Origin: Abelmoschus esculentus
Taxonomy: Eukaryota > Streptophyta > Magnoliopsida > Malvales > Malvaceae
Assembly: GCA_035048815.1 (NCBI GenBank)
Contig: JAUCBN010000011.1
Coordinates: forward strand, 11,185,501-11,249,500
Length of the DNA stretch: 64,000 bases
Reading direction: 5' to 3'
Every line of letters starts with the position of its first letter. The first letter of the stretch is position 1. The notes below the pieces were generated by a model. The model was not told the DNA's origin and searched no databases. It saw only the letters and a list, made by a program, of their open reading frames with translations. The translations under genes and the position numbers were made by a program. Of the stretch, positions 47,718 to 59,808 are shown piece by piece.

Positions 47718-49697
47718 TATAAAGATATAAATTTTTATTAAAATTCAAAGTTTGATTCTAAATTGAGGTGTGAGCCTTATAATTGGGCCTTTTAAGACTA
47801 TTTAGTTTGCTAGGTGTTTGGGCTTGGGATATGTAGTCCTTTAAAGAGCATGAAAGTAATTTTGGGTGAATTTGACCAATTAGAAAGAGAATCTTAAATT
47901 TCTCTATAGTGAGGGAAAGGGCGAAATTAATCAGATGCTTTTCTTTTTCTTTCTTTCTCATTATTCATCTTCCTTCCAAAACGTGATGTTTCAAGGTGGA
48001 AACTTTAAGCTTTAAAGAAAAAATCACGTTTAGGGAAAATCATTTTAACCCTTTTTATAGTAAAAGAAGTTAGAGGAACATCAAAAGAGAAAGAGAAAAA
48101 GCAGGTTAAAGCTTGAGGAATGGTTGTGAGGTTCTAGGCAGCCTACTAATCTGAGGTAAGTACACTTCTAACTCTTATATATTTATGGAGCTCATGATAA
48201 TAGTGTTGTTACATGTTTGTGTTTGTTAGAGTTGATTTGTTAGCTTGAGGATGATAATGATAATTTGTGAATTGATAGTTTTGACTTAATGAAATTGGTT
48301 GTAATCCATGAGATAGAACTTGTGCAATTTGTAAGAGAGTTTCAGAGGTTTGGGGAAGGTTTTGGGAAGGGATGATGTATTCTTCGTGCTTTAAACCTTA
48401 AAATAAGGGCTCACGTACCGGTACAAAAGGTACTTATATCGGTATTCGTGAGAAAAACATAGATTTTTTAGGTAGGGTATACGATACGAATCCTACTGTA
48501 TCGGTACTCCTATATTTTTAAGGATTCTATAACCGTTTAAGAATAATAGTACAGGACGTGTATCGGTACCATTATTCCATTAAGGTTACGTATTTATACG
48601 AACGATCTTCGTACCAATACTTGGTATCAATACGCTATATATGCGTATTAGTAAGAGATTAGATTAATTCTTTCAATTACATTTTGGATATCGGTTCTTA
48701 GTGGAGGGTTACTAATATTGATTAGAGGCATATCGGTATGCGCATGTAATTTGTCCAAGTTTTAGCCTTTGAGTTTGAAGTATTAATAATTCATGTTAAT
48801 AGCCTTAGTAGGTCCCTTCATGCCTAAAATTAATAGTAAAACTAAAAAATGAAAACCTCAATAATGTGTATGACTTAGATATGGACTTAAGGACTAAATG
48901 CCTTGAAATGATTTTTAGTGATACGTGAACTTATGTTTCAAACTCGTGAGTATTATTGGTTGCTATAGGAATGTTGGTAAGTGATCCGGATACCCAAAAG
49001 GTAGCTTTAGATGCTAAGTGACTACAGATTACTTGCATCAGAGAGTGTTAGTTTTGATGCTTAATCGGACTTAATGACTTATATGGTTGGGAGTAGGATC
49101 TGAGGCTTAGAAATGATCGAACCCTACTTGAGTGTGTGAGTTACGATGCTAAGTGACTCTGGACTACACATCTATTATATATGTATATTGATGTTCATGA
49201 ATGCTTTTGGTATTGTCGTGATAATGATAAGTAAATGCTATGTGTTTAGGTGATTATGGTAGTGCTAACCATTTCTCTTTCATCATATCTTGGTGCATAC
49301 ATTTAATTATGATTTACATAAATCATGTTTGAGTGAAGGTTTATCCACTGAGCTTTCATTAGTTCAGCGTTCAAAATCTTTATTTTCATGTGCAGGTTTC
49401 TAGGTGACGAATCGGCTCAAGGAGCACTATCCATGGTAGTTTTCAACATCGATCGTGGAGAAGCACATCACTTAGATAAATGAGCCATATATTCTTAGGA
49501 CCTATTTATGTTTGTTGTAACTTTTTTAAACCCATTTTTATTTGATTAAAATTTTAGTATTTTAAAACCAGAGCTCTTTATTACTCTTGAACTTAAATTA
49601 TGTTTTATCCATTTCAATTAAATTGGTTTGAATTAATGAACCGTCTTTTGAATTAGAAATAGTTAAAAAAAATATGTTTGGGTTGAATTCCCATGCA
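47718..49697 (+). repeat. Third chromovirus: 3' LTR, 3' terminus eroded
   Basis: It follows a mutated purine tract (taaatttcaaggacattt ... gtagagagt) and begins tataaagatat. It parallels the outer LTR in order: leader, eroded TATCGATA-type cluster at 48410-48740 (accggtacaaaaggtac, gtatcggtactcc, gtatcggtacc), ttatccactgagctttcatt, then gtgacgaatcggctcaagga near 49410 and tgggttgaattcccatg near 49680. The final TG..CA end is not recognisable. Confidence 0.7.
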
Positions 49698-50240
49698 ATA
49701 AGAAAACAGGGAACAATTTTAAGACCTTCGTACCATAATTTTTTTAAGAGTGGTGAAAATCTTCTAACTCGAGAGTGCACAATTTTAAGACTTCTGATCC
49801 AATTATTTTTTTGAGTGATGAAATCTTTTAATGCCTACCCAATAAAATAGTAGGGAAATAATTTTAAGACCTTCGAAAATGGGGCACAATTTAAGACCTT
49901 CAAGCTATATTTTTTTTTTGATTTATAATTTTTTTAATGCTTACACAATAAAAAATAATACCTCATTGTTAAGATCTTCGAGCCATCAATAAAACTTTTG
50001 AGCTCGATGTTAAGGTATAAACCCTTTAAATTTTAAAGCGAGACAGATCAACTTTAAATTCATAATAAGAACTCAAAGCTTTAAGACTTTTGAGTCATCA
50101 ATAAAATATTTGGGTTATCACCTTCGAATATGATGTTAAGATTTTCAGATTGTCAATTTTGAGAGCAACGAACCTTTTGATACCTAGGCAATAAGAAAGT
50201 GAGTCGCCATTATAAATTATTCAAAATATGAGTGATTTAG
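49698..50240. repeat. Degenerate tandem repeat, core aattttaagaccttcga
   Basis: At least six diverged occurrences of aattttaagaccttcg(a/t) (49712, 49772, 49861, 49890, 49970 and around 50080), alternating with aatgcctacccaataaaa and agtgatgaaatcttttaa phrases. Non-coding. Confidence 0.55.
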
Positions 50241-51850
50241 ATGAATCGGGCTATCACCTTTAAAAAAATTGCCAAGAAGAGTGAAACATTTTCGACAAGA
50301 ATTATATTTTTCGGGCTTCAGATAATAAAATTAGTTCCTTTAGCTCTATTCTCGTTTTATAAGAATGAGAAAAAAACGATTTTAATCACTAATTTTACCC
50401 GGATTGATAATTTGATTTAATTTTGTTATTATTATTATTATTGTTATTATTATTTATATTATTGAATTATATTATAAACTAAAAAATTCTAAAATGTAAT
50501 TGATAGTTAATTAAAACCAATTAAATAAAAATTCCAATAAATATTTTTAAAAATGTTCATTTGCCTTAAATTCAAAAACCAAGTACACTAGGCCCAATTA
50601 CATGATGGCCCAATTTCTAAATTAAAACCCTACCCTAATATAAATAAAACCCTAATTTATCTTAATGCCTTGTACAACCAAACTATAGTCGTTAGATCCA
50701 ATCTAATCTAACGGTTTAGATTAAACCATAGAAGGTTATTTACCTCTCCCTCCCTCCGGATCACGTGACTCTTATTGGCGAGCTTTCAATGGCGTCATGA
50801 ATTTTGTACTTTCAGAGTGATTCCACATGTTTCTGCTGTTTCAGTCAACAACGCTGAAGATGTTGACCGACCACTCGCTGCAAGTGGCGTCCGCCGTTGA
50901 TGAGTCTTCCGCATCAGCACCATCAACAAGGCAGAACCACGACTGATCCCCACCTAAAGTCCACAATCATGTCAGCAGAAAGAAACAAAAGTAGGGTTAT
51001 TTGGAAATTCGAAGCAATGAAAAAGGGAAAAAGGACAAAGCAATAGCCAATAGGCAACCTAGCAGATTTTAGTAGGCTTTTCTTTTATATTCTATGAAAT
51101 TTTCGACTTTAAAAGGCCAACAGGCAAACAATGTGTGGGATTTTTTTTCACATTCAGGACGGGTTTTAAAAAAATTTAAGAAAATGGTTGTACTATTTTT
51201 TATATAAAATTTCATCATAAATATTTTAATATATATTAAATTTTATATTTTTTTAAAAAATTGGTATGTACCTACATTCTTATATATTTTTTTAAAAAAT
51301 TAAGTATATAACGAAAATTTTATATTAAAATTTTTATAATTTTTATAAGAAAAACAGTACAACTATTTTTTTAAAATTGTCATTCCCTGAAACTATTGTA
51401 TTTAGTTTTCAGACCAAAATTTTTGGAGGCATTTTGATAGGCATAAATTACTATAATGATCATTTATGTTTATATTCAGTGTAATTTTAATTATTCAATT
51501 TTAAATTCAATTGATAACGATATATAAATTTTTTATCATTTAGACGTTTGTTAGTGTTAAAGGTTAACAACGAGTTATATAGATAATTCTTAAATTATTA
51601 TTTCATTTTTATTTTGACTATCAAAATAAAAATAATTTATATAATTATATATTTAATCTTTGCTATTTATAATTTTTTTTTTTTCCCGTGTCTGCCAGCT
51701 TCACATGCAAAGTATTTTCATAGTAAAGCAAGTTGTTCACCCCTCCCCTATGCAAGTCTAGTTTCTTAAAAGGACAAACAACAACTAATAGAAACGAATC
51801 TTGTCAATGCACTGAAACACCCCTTTCAATCTACAGACTCGGACATAGGT
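50241..51850. other. Intergenic DNA with one GC-richer patch
   Basis: 50241-50690 is A/T-rich with an (ATT)n run near 50430. 50740-51010 is noticeably richer in G+C (gcgtccgccgttgatgag, cagcaccatcaacaaggcag) but has no long open frame and no motif I recognise. It may be an old exon, promoter or LTR piece. 51060-51850 is A/T-rich again. Confidence 0.4.
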
Positions 51851-51853
51851 ATG

Positions 51854-52150
51854 CTAGTTCCTACCTCGTAAACCTCTAGAACTAGAAGACATAGGTACAA
51901 CAAATGAATAGCTGTTAGAAAGACCGACATGATGAAGTTGTAGAACACATTTCCAGATTCCTCTTCCTATATGAACCAGCTGAAAACTGGTCCCATGGTC
52001 CTTTGGCATCTTTACTCGCAGAACTATCAGTTCTACATTGGCTCTTCTAGGAATGAGAATGGTCAAGAGACCAGTAAATGAGTAAAACGACAAGAAAATA
52101 AAATAAAAAGGAAGTAGAGACAAATAAACAGTAACACCGAAAGCATACAT
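51854..52150 (-). CDS. Uncharacterised 98-codon frame, doubtful
   Basis: Not recognised. The frame begins with a hydrophobic stretch (MYAFGVTVYLSLLPFYFIF to about residue 35), then a more polar part with KMPKDHGTSFQLVHIGRG and a serine-rich end. A TATA-type box (gactataaatacc on the minus strand, near 52255-52267) lies about 110 bp upstream of the ATG. The upstream 400 bp looks like repeat DNA, so a retroelement leader is as likely as a host gene. Base composition is only slightly above the surroundings and no homolog comes to mind. Confidence 0.25.
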   Translation of the reverse strand: MYAFGVTVYLSLLPFYFIFLSFYSFTGLLTILIPRRANVELIVLRVKMPKDHGTSFQLVHIGRGIWKCVLQLHHVGLSNSYSFVVPMSSSSRGLRGRN

Positions 52151-54100
52151 GATGGCCGGAAATGGTAGGGAACGAATGTGGTTTTAGAAGAACAGTAAGA
52201 TATTGAGTTTTATAAAGTAAAAAGAGAATCTAAAATTTTGTTAACAATAATAATGGGTATTTATAGTCTAAACCAATATAATAAAATAACAAGCCCAATT
52301 AATTAACAACAAACCTTGACAAACCAACTACCAAATACAAATTTAATTATTATCTGTCTAACATTCATCCTGCTTCCTCAAGCTTCTGAATTTTCTTTAC
52401 GTGCTTCTTCAAATTTTAATTTTCTTTGAATTGATGATTTTTGAGAAAAAATGACATGAATTTGAACTAGTTTATCAGTTGATACCCAAGTACAAGTTTG
52501 CTTGGAAATTGATCCCCAAAGCATCAAATCAATCCCAACGGTCACCAATGGCTAAAAACTCATTTAGGATGATAAAAGAGACCTTCAAGCATTATGTAGA
52601 GACTAATGCTTTAATTGTAACAATAATATGATCAAAGAATTATCTTAGTGCTTAATTGTTTCATTCCTTGTTTAGAAAACACTTGTGAGCTTAATTGCTA
52701 ATGTATACTCAAGTTTATTAGGTTTGATTGAGTGCTTAGAGTGCAAACAATCACCTTTGTTAGAAGGTGATACGATTGTAGCATGTCGAAACAGACTTTC
52801 TTCGTATATTACGAATCAAGGATTGTTGTAAGCACGTTCCTATAAAAAGAACAACATGAAAACAACAATGAATCACAGTTATATTCATGATGAAATAAGG
52901 AATTAAAGGGAAGAACGAAAATTAAAAGAAAAATAAGAAAGAGATGGCGTTTTGATGGATTTCAAAACGAGGAAGATGAATGCTTCAAGAAACATCCATG
53001 GCAGTAACTCGAACATTCAACAACGGTGAATTTTGTTGCTGGAATCAAAATGTAAGCTAAACTCGAAAGAACCTACACAATCTACTGAACAAACCCGAAT
53101 CGAATATGTCAATGTCAAAAGACTTGGACCCTCTAAAGAGCAATCTAGGAACCCAAAGTATAAAAAGTTTGACAATCAAGAACAAGTTTGAATTTTAGAA
53201 AGTTCTAAAAAGAACCAAATAAGAGAAAAACTCTCAAGTATAATTTTATTTTAAAGTGTCTATCTTTTTATAATGTTTGTAGTACAAATATATAGAAACA
53301 AGAGTACCAAACCGAAATTACAAGTGTGGCTAATATTAAAAGAGTTTAAAAATTAAATTGGAATGAAAATAACTTCTTTTGGCAGCCATGCTTTCTTAGC
53401 CACATGTTTTGATCGAAAATGACTTAAAAAACATTAAACATGTGTTTAATGTTTAAATTTTAAACAATAACCACTCATTCTTATCTAATGGGATGTTTGG
53501 CCTTCAAAAGTAAGGGCCTTATTTGGCTTGGAGTGCTTTGAACGCCCACACATGTGCACAAGGTTGCCATGTGTGTCTCTCATGCATGACAAATGCTTAT
53601 GACACCTTCCCTTCGTGTAGAATAGGTTTCAGCTGTCGTAGGGCTCTTTAGCTTGAGCTGAGTTGAGCTAGAAATGAAGTTGAGCTGAAATGAGCTTAGC
53701 TAAAAATATTAGGAGCTGACATGAGCTTAGAGCTAAGCCGTTGAACAACCTTGAGCTAAGGTGAGCTTCTTCCGAGCTAAGTTTAGGTCCTTAAGATGTT
53801 GTCCTTTATCTTTCCTATATGAAAACAAATGTAACACTTTCACAAGCATTGCAAACTTATAGAAAACAATTAAATAAGCTAAAGACACAATGAGTTCTTA
53901 TTGTTTAAGACACACCAAGCTATAAATATCCTCTAAACACACTTATAAACGAACCAACATTATCAAATCAATCAAAAACACACTTAACTTAGGACAAATA
54001 TACTAAATATAAGTAAAGAAATGTTACACATTAGTATGTAACAAATGAAAACAAACTCCCCTAAATGTTGAAGTTGCTTTGTTGGGTGGCATAAACGTGC
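52151..54100. other. Intergenic, probable repeat debris
   Basis: No gene supported. On the minus strand 52200-52400 reads like a retroelement promoter and leader (TATA box near 52260). At 53640-53780 there is a run of degenerate GAGCT/AGCTGAGCT motifs (gagctgagttgagctagaaa, gagctaagccg, gagctaaggtgagc). Confidence 0.4.
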
Positions 54101-55236
54101 TCACATCAGAAGGATTACTAGTTTGCTAAGTTTTCTTTGTTAGAGAGGATTCTCAAAGTTCGGTTTGTGAACTTTTAATACTAGATTCGGGGAATTAAAT
54201 CTAGGTTGTAAGGTTAGCCCTTTGTCCTCAAAAGGAAGAGATTTTTAGTGAATTTGTAAGGTTAACCATTCGTAAAGGTTCAACTCAAAAATAAAATTAT
54301 TTATCAAATTTTATTCAAAAACTAAATAAATTAATTAAACTAACTTGAATTTTAAATAAATTATTTATATAATTTTAATATTTATAAAATTTTAATAATT
54401 TTTAAAATTATTATTTTTATATTAAATATTAAATAAGTTATTAAACTTTCAACTTAATTCGTTTTGCCATTAAACTCGAGAAAATTAATTATTTCCTCGA
54501 ATCTAGCTAAAAAAATTAATTCAGCCCCTCAATTACATCATTATCACACGTGTACTATCATGTCGGTATCGTAGAATACTACGTCAACACTGTTAACTGT
54601 CATATCAACATTATAACGATGAATGTTGGTAAAAGAGCAAACATGTTGCAATAGAATGTCTTCGAAGAAAAAAATGATGCAAAAACAAAATAGGAGAAAC
54701 ATTGCCGATTTGTGTTTACTATAGAGACATATTTACCCTTTAGCCTTTTTAAATTCTATACTTGTAATTAGTATCTACATTAAAATTAAACTCATTAAAA
54801 ATAATTTATAAAAATATTTAAATTTTAGTTATTATTATTACACGATTAAAAAAAATCAGGTTTTCGTATTATTATATATTATTTTATTCATATTTTTGAA
54901 TTTTTAAATGAACCTTTATTATTTTAAAACAAATCTACTTTTGTAATTATACTCATCTTGACATATATTATATATTTTAAGATCCAGGTACACAAATATT
55001 ATTTTGTTAATTTATTTATAACTAAATTTTATATTTTATAATATGAATCGCTAAATCTAAATGAAATGATAACAATAATACTAATACTACTAATAGAAAA
55101 TATACAAGTTTAAGATTAATTGAAAATATTAAGTTTAGTATAACACATGTTCTCGAGGGTACTTAAGTAGGAATGAAGATGATCAATGAAAAACAAGGGA
55201 TTTGATAGATAAAAATAATTAAATTGATATATTTTT
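54101..55236. other. Intergenic with dispersed module
   Basis: 54540-54650 carries the best-preserved uninterrupted copy of the dispersed module (cacacgtgtactatcatgtc, tcatatcaacattataacga, tgaatgttggtaaaagagca). It serves as a model for the site split by the nested retrotransposon. The rest is A/T-rich. Confidence 0.5.
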
Positions 55237-56015
55237 AAGGCATAAAGATAATTTTAACTTTTAACATTTATAATTTTTATTATTTTGGCCCTTATTTCTT
55301 TTTGGGATAAATTTAGCCCTTAACCTGTATTTTTTTTTATAAATAGCTTATTTTTTAACTACTATGATAACTGAACCGTTAAAAATCTAACAATGATGAT
55401 ATGTCATATGCATATGATAATATATTTTAAATAACATGACATCTAACCTATCAAATACATATATATATGAAATATAATTTTATTCTAATATTAAATATAA
55501 AACAATTAAAATTCAAATAAAATATTAATTAATTCTAAAATAAAATATTACTAAACATTCTCAACCCTAACCACGATAGAATCAAATTCATATCTTAAAA
55601 AAATATGAACACAATTCGAAATTAATTAATTTTTAAGGTAAGATTTTGATTCTATCGTAGTTAGGGTTGAGAATGTTTAGTAGTGTTTTATTTTAAAATT
55701 AATTAATTTTTTAATGTTTTATTTGAATTTTAATTGTTTTACATTTTATATTAGAATAAAATTATATTTCATATATATATATATATGTATGTATGTATTT
55801 GATAGGTTAGATGCCATGTTATTTAAAATATATTATCATATGCATATGACATGTCATCATTGTCAAATTTTTAACGGTCCAGTTATCATGGTAGTTAAAA
55901 AATAAGCTATTTGTTAAAAAGATAAAGGTTAAGGGTTAAACTTATCCAAAAAAAAAAATAATGGTCAAAACGATAAAAATTATAAACGTTAAGAGTTCAA
56001 ATTATCTTTATGCCT
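55237..56015. repeat. Long foldback element, arms about 350-370 bp
   Basis: The left arm (55237-55586) is inverse to the right arm (55645-56015) almost throughout. Examples are aaggcataaagataatttt with aaattatctttatgcct, tgtcatatgcatatgataat with its inverse at about 55835, and tctcaaccctaaccacgata with tatcgtagttagggttgaga flanking the loop. The loop is about 58 bp. Non-coding. The length and the pairing up to the tip fit a MITE of the long-hairpin type, probably Mutator-like (inference). Transcripts would form a long hairpin. Confidence 0.85.
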
Positions 56016-56410
56016 ATTTTTAAATATAAAAAAATAAATTTATTAAATTATTTTAAATTACTACAAAATTTATTAAATTAATTTATGCACAACTATTTTT
56101 TTCATATATAATGATATCAACCGACCATTAAATGTTTGGATCACCCTATTGAGAGATTATAATTATTTCAACTTAATGAATCATTAGAAATAAACCAAAT
56201 TATTAGAAATGTAATAATGTTGATGGGATAACTTTATTGTCTCTTTTATTGCTGCACAAAAAATTTTATTGTTTCTTTTATTTTATCCAACTCGATAAGA
56301 TCAAATTTTACTTTCGAACATCAATAAACATAATATTTTTTAACAAAAATAAACATAGTATTTTGATTGAACTAATTTATGTCGGTTTCATACTAGTTTA
56401 TGAATGATAA
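56016..56410. other. AT-rich intergenic DNA, no gene seen
   Basis: Nothing beyond A/T-rich sequence between the foldback and the CACTA element. Confidence 0.5.
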
Positions 56411-57421
56411 CACTACAACAAAATAGGATTTTATGACTTTTTTTAGTTATATAGTAGTATTTTTAAATATCACTAAAAATTCTCCCAACGTTAAAAAAAG
56501 ACCACAAAAAATACCGTTATAACGTAATTGTTAGCGGTGTTTATAAATAAGAAATGCCATAAAAGGCCAAATACTATAAAGACATTGTTGGAGAAGGAGC
56601 AAGCGTCATCAGTCATTTTCTTCAAGTAGTAGTTATTGAAGGCATAAGACGCCATTTTTCAAATGTCAATTGGGTTATTATAACGTTCGGTCAAGTCGTA
56701 GTTTGTTCTTTATTGTGTCACATCCTCAACGTTATTCTTCGCGACACACCAAAGCTTTGTGATCATCGTTTCTTCGCCGTCGTGATGGACGTAGATCTCG
56801 ACAATGGCACAAAAACAATACGTAAGATAAGATGAAAGAAAAGATTTGAGGAGGCTGAAGTTTAAGTTACGTTGAGAGATCTAAAAAAAAACAAAAAGAA
56901 TGCAGAGCAGAGAGAAAAAAAAGATATAAGGATATTGAAGATTAAATTTTTTTTTGAGTCAAAACTCAGAACCGTTATACAAGTTTAGAAACTGAAAAAC
57001 ATTTCGTTAGAAGGGTTTCGTTGATGGAAGAAGGATTAAGCTAGGGTTTAAGATTTTAATTTGAGAGAATAAAGTGGAGTGAGAAAACTAAAGGTAAGAG
57101 AAAAATACATTATAAACACTTAGTTAATTTATCACCGCGTTTGATTTTAAAACGCCATTAAAAGAAACATGTTGTGGACAAAAGCCATTAAATATGTACA
57201 TTTAGCGACGTTTTTTTAAAAAATCGCTATATATATTTATTGTGGTGGTTTTAAACAAAACGTCACAAAAGTACATATTTTTTTGGTGACGTTTCTCTAA
57301 AATACTACTATATGTCGCCTATAGTAGAGTTTTAAACAAAATACAACTGGATATGCAAAACTGGAGAGTTTACTTTAAATATATCTCTAAAAATATCGTT
57401 AAAAATCTATTTTATTATAAT
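56411..57421. mobile_element. Non-autonomous CACTA-type (En/Spm) element
   Basis: The left end is cactacaacaaaataggatt and the right end aatctattttattataatg, a mutated inverse (16 or so of 19 positions). Subterminal repeats of the gcggtgtttataaa / gcgacgttttttt / gtgacgtttctctaaa type and their inverses occur at 56530 and 57130-57340, as expected of CACTA elements. The 1.0-kb interior has no transposase. A flanking 3-bp duplication is not clear (taa / ata). It depends on transposase in trans. Confidence 0.65.
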
Positions 57422-57599
57422 GATAAAAAAAAAAAAGAAAAAAAGATACAAATCAACAAAATCTATAATTAAAAAGTTTTCGTCATTCGAAATAAGAGAC
57501 TTTAGCCGAAAAACAAACTCCTCATATGATATATCTGGGATGTTATTAGAAAGGAATGTATTTACCACAACTTTAGTTAAAAAAGTTTGTCATTTGAAT

Positions 57600-58060
57600 T
57601 TGCACTGCTACTCTCAAATCCTATTTTTTTTTCTCTTTGTCAATAGTCAGGCTTTTTATATTCTTTTTCACTTATTAACGACCAAACTAATTTTGGTGTT
57701 AATTATTGACCTTTAGTGTTCATTATTTTTTTATTTTTTTATATGTGGTCTAACACAATTTTAATATAATTTGATGTTAATTTGATGTTTGTATAGACAT
57801 CTTTATAATATCAGTTTTTTAATTTGATTCTGTTTATGGTCATAAACATATTGATCCTATATATTTGATGATTTGTTAGCTGATGCAATCGAAGCTGTGT
57901 TGCGAGACAATCTATCTGATAATTTGATTCACTCACCGTTCTTTTCTCATTTTGTAAAGCAACTTATTTGATTAGAGATAAAGAGATTTACAAAGATTTT
58001 TATTTCCGATGGTATGATAATCTTCTTGAAGGTGTTTGTTTTTCTTTATATATTCGTATA
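57600..58060 (+). repeat. Distant relative of the poly(A)-ended retroposon
   Basis: Blocks in the same order as the copies at 30922 and 33059 can be matched: ttattaacgaccaaactaat / ttggtgttaattattgacc, and gagataaagagatttacaaa with atttttatttccgatggtat. Divergence is high and no tail or duplication remains. Confidence 0.35.
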
Positions 58061-58149
58061 AAATATTTAATGTACCGATCTCTTTTCGATATATTATATT
58101 TATAATATTTTTTATAGTAGTTAATAAAATTCGGACGTCAGTGTTAAAA

Positions 58150-58555
58150 AAATCATCATCATATCGGTGTCCTTAAAACCACACCTACAGACTTACAAAC
58201 TTGGACCAATGTCATCCATCCCCTTGTATACTCCCTTGCTCTGCAACACTGTCCTCCCTATCATGGCTACTACTGAGAAGAGCCGCCAACTTACATAAAC
58301 CTTAAAACGAGCCCAAGACCCGACTCCGAGGAGTAAAGGGAGAAGCTTCATGCTCGAGTACACAAACCTTAACCTTGATTCTGGAATCTTAGATTGCATC
58401 CAGTTTCTCGGTCCAGACCACAGGGTTGGCTTTAGACGCCTCAAGAGCAGCAGTCTGATAATCGAAAGGGTTAGAGAACGGTGGGCCGCGCAAAACAGGT
58501 TTCCTCACCAGCAACTAAATCCTGTTAAACCAACGCGTTTCCGGCTATGAAGCAT
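58150..58555. other. GC-richer segment of unknown origin
   Basis: This 400-bp patch is richer in G+C than its surroundings and has overlapping open frames on both strands (58193-58444 minus and 58350-58550 plus). I recognise no domain in either. On the plus strand a frame from 58263 (MATTEKSRQLT, one stop) continues to 58550. It could be a captured exon or an unrecognised part of the adjacent copia scrap. Confidence 0.3.
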
Positions 58556-58556
58556 G

Positions 58557-58695
58557 GTGGGTATATTTGCAACCAGTTCACAAGAAGGGACCATAATTGA
58601 CAACAAGTTGCCCAGTTAAGATCTTTTCTCGAACAAAATGTATGTCAATTTTAACATGCTTTACTGTGCCATGAAAATAATTTATTGTCACACCA
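58557..58695 (-). pseudogene. Copia RNase H C-terminal fragment
   Basis: Reading the minus strand, FHGTVKHVKIDIHFVREKIL is followed by TGQLVV. The motif H-x-x-x-KH-x-x-x-x-HFVREK is the signature of the Ty1/copia RNase H end. Only about 45 codons remain and a stop follows. No LTR was found next to it. Confidence 0.6.
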
Positions 58696-58699
58696 AACT

Positions 58700-59800
58700 C
58701 TAGGCAGTTTAGACACAACAATCTTCAGTGACGAATCTAAAATAATATTATTGACTAGGCCATAAATAAAAATTTATTTAAACTTACATACATAACTTTA
58801 AATTTTTAAAATTTTATTTTTCGTAATTAAAAATATATTATCTATATCTTAACTTAAATAGAACTGAAATATTTCTTAAAAAATAATTTTTTATCTATAA
58901 TTTCATTAATTTGTAAAATATATATCATAAAAATATTAATTTAAATTTATATAAGTTAGAAAAAAGTTAATTTAAATTTATTTTTAATATTAATTTATAT
59001 ATATTTCAATCTAAATAACCGGAAAATATATTATATTTTTATCTACTTTTAAGGTCTTTTTTCTATTTATATTGAAATGATTTATATTCATTTCAGTTAA
59101 AAATATTTTTTTTAAATTTTGATCTTAATTTTTATTTTATTTTGTTTTGTTGTTTATATTATATATCAGAGTAAAACCGTAGTTCTATTGGGAGAATTCA
59201 ATTACTTTTTAAAAATATTTAATTATTTAGTATAAAATATATTTAAATTATATTTATTAAAAATAATTATATAATTTATAAAATATAATGAATGATACTA
59301 ATTTTAATTTATAAAATATAATAATCGATAATATTTATTTTATTTTAATATATTTTTTTAAGATATAAAAGCTAAATTAAATTTTTATAATGGGTCATTT
59401 CTTATTATTTTTACTTACCTAAAACACTCTTTGTATATAAAAAAGAATTTTTTAAAACATGGACTGAACCATAGTCTAGGTAGGCCTAGGCCCAGATTCG
59501 CCCCTCACAACACTAATTTTTTTCATCAGTTGCTCGAACCAGACTAACTCAAAGACAGAATTATCAAAACTCATGTACTCAGCTTCAAAGGTTGATGCTT
59601 AAATGATCGTTTTTTAACTTGAAAAATAAATGACTAAATTATACTTTTTTAACTTTTGGTGCTTAAAGATTTTATTTTTTGTAAAAATAGGTATCTAAAG
59701 TGGGTAAAGATCCTCTTCTCTAAATTATGTCTCTATCCATGTCTTTTTCTTAAAATTTTTTAAAAAATTAAATTTTAAACTCTAACCCTAAACCCTCTAA
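58700..59800. other. AT-rich intergenic DNA, no gene seen
   Basis: A/T-rich, without supported features. Confidence 0.5.
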
Positions 59801-59808
59801 TTTCAAGC

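Noticed and set aside
50740..51010. GC-richer patch as a protein-coding exon
   Set aside because: No frame of useful length stays open and no splice-bounded exon could be argued from the sequence.
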